A stretch of 64,000 nucleotides of DNA from Topomyia yanbarensis. Lineage: Eukaryota > Arthropoda > Insecta > Diptera > Culicidae. Location: positions 374,208,166 through 374,272,165 of the forward strand of contig NC_080672.1 of assembly GCF_030247195.1 (NCBI RefSeq), written 5' to 3'. Both the position numbers and the translations under genes were made by a program. The stretch's first letter is position 1. Every line of letters begins with the position of its first letter. Shown here in pieces: positions 55,514-64,000 of this stretch. A model generated the notes under the pieces. The model was not told where the DNA came from and ran no database searches. It worked only from the letters and a program-made list of their open reading frames with translations.

Positions 55514-57686
55514 CCTCTTCCCTATTTATCTTAACCTTGTTAAATGTCTCTTTCCTTGGCTTCCTGCTTATTCAACTTTCAATATGTTACAACTAAATCA
55601 CATAGAGCAGACATCCAAGTTCAAACAAATAAGTTTTAAATACTTGTTTTGCCATTTGAACTAATATCCGCTAGAACTCTACGGTTCACAGTAAAACTCA
55701 CGCACTAAACGGAATAACGACAGAACCACCTACCTAATACCTTTGGATGAGTCGTACATTTTTTCTCAACTATTACGCTTGAGACGGACGGTCTGTGCCT
55801 GAGTTGATGTTGTTTCTTAGTTTTGCACGGCCCAGAAGGAACTTGGCCTTAATCCCACTGCTCTCTCATCGATGTTACTTGATATTTGTTATGGATTATT
55901 TTTTGTTTTTTCTCTTAGATAAGAAAAAAATAGTTTAAAACACACTTCCCCTCCAATAACTTCAGTTCTACTGATAATACTAAAAATTGAGAGTGCTTTA
56001 ATGAATGGTGACAGCCCCAGTAATCAAGCTTACTTGTTTTTGTAAACAAATCTCGTGGCAGCCAAAAGTCACCGTACGTTGCTATAACAACCAGCATAGG
56101 CGCGTGCAACCCTCTGGTTGAAATCCTTTTAAAGTTATGTTGAAGGAAAACGTATGTAAAGCAACAGATGAACCGATTTTACAAACCAAGTAACCATATG
56201 CATTAAGCCATTACACAATATTGGCAAAAAAATTGCACTAATTTTGTATAGAAACTTCATTGTAGCATTTACAATGCAATCAAGCTCTATATTAGTATCA
56301 CAAATGAATACAGGCACAACCGAAAGGTCAGGGGAAGGAAGGGTACGTGTCAATTGTGGTTCTAATAATTCTTTTTGTGCGTCATATCGAAACATAGGAA
56401 AGCGGTAACAGCCAATTGAAGCTTTCCAACAGCATGGATAGTGCTGATATCAGGCTTTCAAATGTGACACTTATTTATTGATGTTATATAATAGCATAAG
56501 TAGTGCAAAAAACGGGCTGTCAATTTATGCACAGCCATAGCACAATATTTCGCCTTTTCTGACATAATATCAGCATTATATCAGAATAAAGGGCTTAACG
56601 ACTTTTTAAGACTGCCCTATATGCAAGTTTAAAGCAGTCATTAGACTACGTTGAAATTCTTATTGGTTACTTAGAATGACTACAACATTGTGAGGATCTT
56701 TGGCTCGATTAACTGCAATCGATGCGAAGTGTTAGCCTAGCATTGCAAATGATTGTCGTTTTGTAATTTATTCAAGAGGTTGACCATAGTTTTTGACCAC
56801 AAAAAATGAAGAAACAAATTTGCTAAGCTGCGTTTATCTATGAGTATTACGAGGCTCAATTCAGTTCAAAACATTGTATCTCACAAAATCTATGAAGTTA
56901 AGCACTCAAATGTCCATGCACATAATTTTTGAAGATCGATTCAGAATCAGGCATTAGAACAAATTGATTCAAATTGCACGCTCCCCATGTTATTCAGAGA
57001 TTCGTGTCAGATTTTCTTGAAGTTAGTAAGACTCACCTGAACCATGTTGAAATTTTTTTCCCAAAATACTTCGTTGAAATGCTTAGTCTACGCTGAGTTT
57101 CCTGGAATCTCATTTATTTGATTTTAGTATAAATTTCTTGAATTTTGAAAGAATTTTGTAAAACTTGCAGACGCTCCCTTTCAAAGCCCTTTCAGAGAAG
57201 ATTCAGAGATATAAACAATACCACTGATTGCTTTTAAATATCACCAAAATCGAAGCAAATCAATTTGACCAAACAAAGGAGGGCCCACTTTTGAAAACTC
57301 TTTCTTAACGTTTTTTTCAATAGGAATTTTCTGACAACCGAGTTGACATATGTTCATTTTTTTAATGACTTCAAAAACCCATTTTATAAGTAGAAAATTT
57401 TGTTTCAAATCCTTTTCAAACAGACAAAAACAATCCATTTGTTTTTCCACATGTTCGAAACCTACATTGAATATACCAATTAAAATAGAAAACTGTAGGA
57501 GTATAACGTTTAAGCAACGAAATTGAATCGGCGTTTTCAATTTCAAACTAGTGCGATAAATAAATTTATTAATACCATTTCCATAGTTATCTGCATTATC
57601 AAAGATACCCCGCTGTACGGTAATTAAAATAAACCTTCCTCTGTATTGTTTCCGCATTCTTTTGCATATCCCGTGCTTGCATCGTC
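55514..57686. other. unassigned
   Basis: No gene or clear repeat was recognised. The open frames at 56395-56135 and 57657-57241 (minus) have no motif. Confidence 0.3.
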
Positions 57687-57874
57687 ATGGACTTCCTCTC
57701 CCTCGTTATGCTGCTATACAACGCCAACGACAATGCTTACAACGACAATACGGACACGCTTTCCAGATATGGGTTGCCTTCGCAGTGTTCGGTGCAATAT
57801 CAATTTTGCCTGCTAACGGCCGAATTGTGAAACGAAGCTATTCAGACCAGAGCGTCCGTGGGTACCTAACGGAG
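57687..57874 (+). CDS. candidate first exons of a small secreted protein
   Basis: The segment 57767-57874 is preceded by CTTTCCAG and followed by GTAAGT. It is exactly 36 codons in phase 0 and reads IWVAFAVFGAISILPANGRI then VKRSYSDQSV, i.e. the core of a signal peptide followed by a dibasic KR. A possible first exon, ATG at 57687 encoding MDFLSL, would be joined over a 62-base intron starting with the weak donor GTTATG. That would mirror the two cuticular genes (about 5 codons, short phase-0 intron, signal peptide). Downstream exons were not found. The KR after the signal peptide would also suit a propeptide. Incomplete and tentative. Confidence 0.35.
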
Positions 57875-58615
57875 GTAAGTAAGACAGGAAACTCTTCACA
57901 CAGGAAAATATATCAAATACCATAGACTAAATTACAGCACATTTCCTGGTGTCATAGCAAGGACCAAATAGATGTTTTTATAATGCATACAGAACTGGTT
58001 TTCATCAGTTTTTCATTTGCCGTCTAGCAGTTAGCTTACCTATTATGATATCTAAAGACGTACCCTAAAATTGTCATTGCATTTTCATTTGTTTTTCATT
58101 TCACAACTTGTTTTTTAATAACTCGAGTTGGGTCAATATTATTACTTAGATCATCAAATTAAAAAAAATGGCATGAAAGTGGGAAAAGAGGTAGAACCAA
58201 CCATCACACAAAGCCACACTTCGAATGGAAAATCCCAACAAAGCATTTCTAACAATGTACAGTTGATGATAGTAAATAAACAAGAAAAGCAATCCACCTT
58301 CTGTTCACTGTCTAAAAGATTCGGAATTCCTTCTTGCAGATCGCAAAATGGTTTTCTAATACACTTAGTAATAAAAAGCGGTACAACCTTGACAAACCAT
58401 TGTACTGCGAACCAATTCTAAGCAGAAACAGCCCACACTCGAAGGGTTTTTGAAGTGCTGAACCGTATATTTAATTTATCAAAACATTCACACGCCTATC
58501 GCATAAATCCTAGCTACTTTGTGTCGTACTTACCAACCATGATCCCCCCGCGTTAGGAGAACCCCCAAGGAAATTAAATGCTTTGCACGAGACGTTCCAC
58601 ATCGTCTCTTGTTCT
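57875..58615. other. unassigned
   Basis: May hold intron or further exons of the preceding candidate; nothing convincing was seen. Confidence 0.3.
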
Positions 58616-58623
58616 GATGCTAT

Positions 58624-59553
58624 TAGGGTTGCCACCTCTGGTGAGACTTTGACCCAGAGTTTCTTACTGGGCTGGAAATAGACTTCACAATAAATATGAA
58701 ATATGAACAACAAGACTGAATTTCGAATCGAAGTAATAGCTCAATGGCATTTTGTAACACTTTCATTGCTTTTTATTACGCACGATATAAGTGTGCTCTC
58801 TTTCACTGTAACCTGTTAGGGTAATGGCAAAGCAAAGCGCTCACCACTGTTCCGTTAACGTACAGCTATGAATTGTAAACGGTATTGTTAGTTGTATAAT
58901 TTCGCATCACTAATATCGTTTTCGTTGGTACGACACCGGTGTAGTACAAAAAAAAGAGATAGACTGATTACACCCAAGTTTGAATGAGTGTAGCGACTAC
59001 ACCGGCATACAAAAATGCCACAAGAGCCACCACTCTTGCTGTGAAACATGATCGTCTAACACTAAAAGGAACAACATCGTCTAGGAAGTACCCTGCGTTA
59101 TTTCACAGGAATCTTTGCATGGAACACAATATAGCTAAACCAAAGTAGTGGTAAAAACCCTGCTTACACACTCAATTCGGCTCGGCAATTTACCAACAGC
59201 CGTGTAGTCAGCAAATTTTGAAACTGATATCTCAGTAAAGTAAGATTTGTTTGCTAATTTTCGGTGAAATATTTTCCGAGCATTACGTCACTTTTACTGA
59301 AATCGTTTATCGAGATCACAGCTGTTGAGATTTCAGCAAAAGATGCGAAAAAACTGAGATTCGCCAGAAAAAAACAAAGTGTGTACACAGTGTGTAAAAA
59401 TATTGCAAAACCTAAATTAAATTCAGTATTAAAAGAGGTAAAATTATCCGTTGTCTCAGTAGGCCTGGAGAAAATGACACAAATTCCGGAGGCCCGGACA
59501 TCAGCCACAAAAAGCGGAGTCTCCGAGTCCACCTCGAAAGGTTGGCAACCCTA
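58624..59553. mobile_element. hAT-type MITE with 8-bp target duplication
   Basis: 930 bases. It begins TAGGGTTGCCACC and ends TTGGCAACCCTA (inverted), with GATGCTAT duplicated exactly on both sides (58616-58623 and 59554-59561). An 8-base duplication and TAGGGTTGCCA-like ends are characteristic of the hAT superfamily. Interior frames on both strands (59264-59554 plus, 59532-59254 minus) overlap and show no transposase motif. Confidence 0.85.
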
Positions 59554-59561
59554 GATGCTAT

Positions 59562-61426
59562 CGGTTTCCCCACCTCCAAATTGGCTTTTAATCAGATACA
59601 ACTGAAAACAGATAGGAAGTGATTCAACAATTTATTCTCACGCGGTTGATTATATTTGGAAGCTGATTTGCTTTAGGATATTTCCACTAATTAATACTAA
59701 TATTCAAACGTTGTTTTTCTAGTGAAAATTAAAAAAAAGACCATTTTAACGCACCTAGCCGTGAAATGATACACTTCTTATATCATTGCTCATTCATTGT
59801 CTAACAAAATTTATAAGACGAACGCACTCAACTGGAGAAGGCCAACTCGAATCATGCTCGAAAAAAAAACTTCGAATTAAATGTAATAAAAGTAATAAAA
59901 AAATAATTGAATGAAATGAACAAAATTGAAGTGAACATAAAATTAATCAAAATGATAAAACTAATTCAAATGAAATTTAAATGAATGAGTAAAATGAATA
60001 GAGTGTATAGAGTAATTCAAATTTAAACTTAAAATAATGAATAAATTGAATGAAATTAGTGTTCCGTCTTATCTTGTACGCAGCAAAAACTCTTCAATAG
60101 CTCTCAGTAAAATCCACCTATCCACTGAACAACAGTTTAATCTTTGCATCTGGCTGTGCAGACCAATTTCGAATGGCTTTTCTAAAAACTTGTATTAGAA
60201 CTACAGTGCACAATGTGAAACAGTTACTAAAGTTGAAAATATAGCTCAACCTCACAGCTACATCATGTGCGTAATTGTGTACTGGTAACATTAAAAAGTT
60301 GGCTGATGCAGAAAACTTCACTGTGAAGAGCCGCATAAAGCATGGCGTCGAATATTACAGCTTTTAAACCAAAATCAATTGTGATTCAATAGAAGTTCAT
60401 CTACACGAGCTAGCACCACCAACTAAGCTCTATGCAGGCTAAATTAAAAGATTTGGCTCGAAATATGGAGAAGTAGAATCATTACGAGCGACAATTGAAG
60501 AAACTTTTTCCCTGCACGGAAAACCGATTCCTCACAATTTCAATCAAACAATTAGTTGATTTTTTGATTTCGTCTAGCTGATATTTGGGCGAACTAAGTT
60601 TTTGCTAAAAACAATAATCCAGCGCTGCTGTTTTGATACTGTCCGTCTTAGTCTCGACACGAACGTATCAACCTGGTATAAAACTTGAAAAGATTGCTTG
60701 AGTTTAAGCTTGAACCGTTTGTCTCAGCTTGTAACTTTTGCTTGAATCCGGACACAATCGCATATACCGGTACACTACCGTTTAATCCAGTACACAAACG
60801 ACTAGAATTTAACTGATCTCATTGTTGAATGAAACTAGTTCATCGTAAAATGCAACATAGGACATTTCAAACGTTCTGTTTCACCGACTGACGGATGAAG
60901 GTGTGGAATTAAATTGTTTAAATACTCCTGGTGCAAGTAATTTCTCAAAATGTTATCTTTTTTTTTAAACTGCAGTCTTTAAAGAGACGAAATGGCCAAA
61001 GGTATTTAAGGATTGTTGGTAAAGATTGATGATTTCAATTTCGAATGAAAGGTATAATTTTTATTTCTTTTCTATTCGGTCAGCACTCCAAAAAAACTTC
61101 ATACTTATTCCACATCTAGTTTGGAATCTCAAAAGATGAAAAACATAATCATATTGCACATTACAAAATTTGTTAATATTTGAAATTTTACGATATAATC
61201 AACTCAATCCGAAATAGAAAGATTTTGACAATTTTCGACAATACTTTATATATGTATTGAAACAGAATGTCAATCAAATTTACAAGCTAAGACAACTACC
61301 TACCAGTATAAACGTTATGCCCAGCAACAACATAGTTTCTGTCGCTACTTTGATGTATTTCAGTAAGGCTAATATCATTTCGTATGATGCGCGTCTTGAA
61401 TCAAAATGAATAATAATTTTCAACTA
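59562..61426. other. unassigned AT-rich sequence
   Basis: No gene was recognised. 59880-60060 is a run of GAATGAAATGAA-like low-complexity sequence. Confidence 0.35.
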
Positions 61427-62059
61427 TTAACCCATTATTGCCCAACTTATTTTTCACACGCAGCACAAAATGAGTTTTCCGATTGGAAAAAGTGATGTGG
61501 TCATTCCAGTGAAATTAATTTCCTACTAAGAGTAGCTGATATAATAAGAAACAACCAGTGAAAATTTCAGATTGATCGATTAATTAATTCCTGAGATATC
61601 GTGGTCGCCGCGAATGAACTTTTCAACAAAATACAATTCCGAGATAATCAAGTTTTACTGTCGCTGCAGCGAGTCAACGGTCTAGCATATCAAACACTAC
61701 GCACCGCCTACGAGTGGTCAATGGGTAGCGGTCTATGAATCGCTGTAACTCAAGTTTTAGTATTACGATCTTAATGAAATTTTGAGAAAATTTTCCTCAG
61801 TGTATGTAGTTTGAGAATATCTAATTTACAAAAATTCGATTTTTTCATCATGACAGAAATGTGCAACCCCTTAAGGGAAAATTGAATAAAAACAAAACAT
61901 AAACACCGGTTTAACCACTCTAACTTCTCTAAACGTATTCTGTAAGAGTATATGAACAATATTAACTCATTGATAATGCCTGTTCTGCGTTATTCCTTAA
62001 GTAATAGGAGTTATTATTAGCACCTACTATATATAGTAGGTTGGGCAATAATGGGTTAA
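61427..62059. mobile_element. TTAA-flanked MITE, copy 3
   Basis: 633 bases. It begins TTAACCCATTATTGCCCAAC and ends GTTGGGCAATAATGGGTTAA, a perfect 20-base inverted pair. Terminal motif shared with 52532 and 54403, but the interior is different. No coding capacity. Confidence 0.8.
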
Positions 62060-62778
62060 CTATTATTTGAGAATCTCGTAAAATTAAAGGAAAATTCATT
62101 TGCATTTTTAATTTTTTCTGTTGAAATCATCTAATTAGGATAACAAGAATTGGTTTTGTATTTTTTGAATCGAATGTTTTTCAGTGTATGGCAACTGCAA
62201 AATTACGACGTCTAAAAGCACATGTTGATGAAGATGGGACTCGGAGAACCAATGAAGTTGAATGCGGCTACACTGATAGAATATATTCGTAAATTGCTAG
62301 GCATTAGTTTCGTACAGAAAATTTTCATGAAATGTACGAATTTTTCGTACATATCATGAATCTTTCGTAGTTCATTTATTTTTTGTTACTAATTTTTCGT
62401 GAAAACCACGAAACGACTTTCGTTGGCTTATTACGAAACAGCTCGGCAAACGAATTGTTCGCTGTTATATACGAATATCTTTATAATATTTACGAGCATT
62501 ATTCGTCAAACCGTCAACGTCAAAAAGCTTCAATATGGAGTTATTGTTGTTATGCGTCAGATAATTGTTGATCATAGCGACGGTCTCGGTCTGACTATTT
62601 AGTAGCCGTATCCGTGTTCGTCGGTTTCAGGAAGATTTCCTGAACCTCTTTCGCTTCCAGTTGTTCCAGAATCCGGAGCAGTACGGATTCAGTTGAGCCA
62701 TCGCGAACTGCTCGTTGGTTTTGTATGAACTAGTTTGAGCTTTCCCTGTCGGAGCAAAGCCAAAATAATATGCTACTT
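62060..62778. other. unassigned; palindromic words near 62320
   Basis: TTTTCATGAAATGTACGAAT is partly inverted as TTCGTACATATCATGAA near 62322-62367. A short frame at 62187-62293 (ATGGCAACTGCAAAATTACG to TAA) follows TTTTTCAG and could be a terminal exon, but nothing supports a gene. Confidence 0.3.
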
Positions 62779-64000
62779 AATACGAAAACTTCTTTTAGAT
62801 GAACGAAATGAATTCGTGCGACCAACGAGATTGTTCGTAATATACACAAACGTTTATTAAAATAAACAAAACATTTCGTTTCATTCACGAAAAATAATGT
62901 CGTTTTCAACGACAACATTCGTGCAATGTACACTAAATAAGTAAAATTTATGAAAACTTTTGTTTATCAAGTGGCCATTTCTTCATACCACAATAAAATC
63001 GATTTTGCCAGATCTGTTTTTTAATTAAAAAAAATCAGTGTTGTCAAACATCGATCCTAAAAGATCGAATGCAAAAATAAGAGGAACATAAATACGAAAA
63101 CTTTTCTAATATGAACGAAATGAATTGGTGTGACCAACGAAGTCATTCGTAATAAACACAAACATTTATTGAAATAAACGATTCATTTCGTTTGATTCAC
63201 GAAAAATAATGTCGTTATCAACGATAACATTCGTGCCATGTACACTAGATAAGTAAAATTTACTAAAACTTTTGTTCATCAAGCGTCCATTTCTTCACAC
63301 CAAAACCTTTCTAGTCCTCAATAATGACAAACAGGTTAAAATAGAATCGAATTTACCAGATCGATCCCTTTAATTAATGAAAAAATCGGTGCTGTCAAAC
63401 ATTGATCCTAAAACGACCAACGAAATCGTTTGTAATATACATAAACGTTTATTAAAATAAACGAAACATTTCGTTTCATTTACGAAAAATAATGTCGCTA
63501 TCAACGATTACATTCGTGCAATGTACACTGAATAAATAAAATTTACTAAAACTTTCGTTCATCAAGCGGCCATTTCTTCATACCACAGTAGAATCGATAT
63601 GGCCACATCGATTTTTTTAAATAAAAAAATCGTTTTTGTCAAACATCGATCCCAAATGATCGACTGAAAGACTGAAAGGCTAATAAATACGAAAACTTTT
63701 CTAAGATAAACTAAATGAATTCGCGCCACCAACGAAATCGTTCATCATATACATAAACATTTATTGAAATAAACGAATCATTTTGTTTCATTCACAAAAA
63801 ATAAAGTCGTTATCAACGTCGTCCTGCAATGTACACTAAATATGTAAAATTTACGAAAACTTTCATTCATCAAGCGGCCATTACTTCAAACCACAATCTT
63901 TCTAGTCCTCAATGGAGGTGAGTATGCTAAAATAAAATCGATTTTGCCAGATCGATCCTTTTAATTAGTTAAAAAATTCGTTGTTGTCAAACATCGATCC
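62779..64000 (+). repeat. ~310-bp tandem satellite, at least 4 copies
   Basis: Units begin near 62779, 63091, about 63410 (5' part deleted) and 63685, each with AATACGAAAACTT, ACGAAATGAATTCG, CATTTCGTTTCATTCACGAA, ATTCGTGCAATGTACACT and TGTCAAACATCGATCC. The last copy ends at the window edge, so the array may continue. No coding potential. Confidence 0.9.

Noticed and set aside
62187..62293. 35-codon terminal exon after TTTTTCAG
   Set aside because: Acceptor and stop are plausible, but there is no matching upstream exon or recognised protein; kept only as a remark.

Overview
This is eukaryotic, intron-bearing, AT-rich DNA dominated by transposable elements. It most likely comes from a culicine mosquito (Aedes-type dipteran). 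The case rests on an ITmD37E mariner relative (a family first described in mosquitoes), tRNA-derived SINEs with a CCTCTATAATCGAAAA tail, several TA- and TTAA-flanked MITE families, LOA/I-like and CR1-like LINEs, and two low-complexity insect cuticular-protein genes whose 5-codon first exon is followed by a short phase-0 intron. There are no bacterial features, operons, CRISPR arrays or rRNA genes.

Layout. 0-10 kb: AT-rich repeat debris, two head-to-head LINE 3' fragments around a 1.3-kb minisatellite, a 1.3-kb insertion with a 21-bp target duplication, and a 1.7-kb (GTGTTT)n array that starts at the 3' end of the LINE fragment. 11-17.7 kb: several non-autonomous DNA elements with terminal inverted repeats (TIRs). 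18.98-19.87 kb: cuticular gene 1 (+), 275 aa. 20.4-24.1 kb: nested interspersed repeats with a very large inverted repeat, a truncated CR1 copy and a LINE scrap. 25-26.4 kb: a pseudogene of a multicopy arthropod family (motif SDGAAAQYKNKKN) split by a perfect-looking TTAA fold-back MITE, then a CTTCCAGT minisatellite and another LINE 3' end. 28-33 kb: a TA MITE, a dead mariner, and a TIR element with a nested hairpin. 35.3-37.8 kb: a TIR element next to a tandem array carrying histone-type 3' stem-loops and a broken histone-H1-like tail. 39 kb: a LINE C-terminal fragment. 41.2-41.5 kb: cuticular gene 2 (-), 88 aa. 44-47 kb: a long-TIR element and two SINEs. 47.3-52.1 kb: an apparently full-length CR1-like LINE with both ORFs open. 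52.5-62 kb: three TTAA-flanked MITEs of one family, a hAT-type MITE with 8-bp duplications, and two weak candidate exons. 62.8 kb to the end: a ~310-bp tandem satellite running off the window.

Function. Host coding content is sparse: two secreted, Ala/Pro/Tyr/Val-rich cuticular proteins that share the module K-P...APLAYSAP after the signal peptide and are probably paralogues, plus weak exon candidates at 57.7 and 55.3 kb. Nearly everything else is mobile DNA. The CR1-like LINE could in principle be active, and the MITEs would depend on transposases encoded elsewhere. All family names are by motif recognition; no database search was possible.
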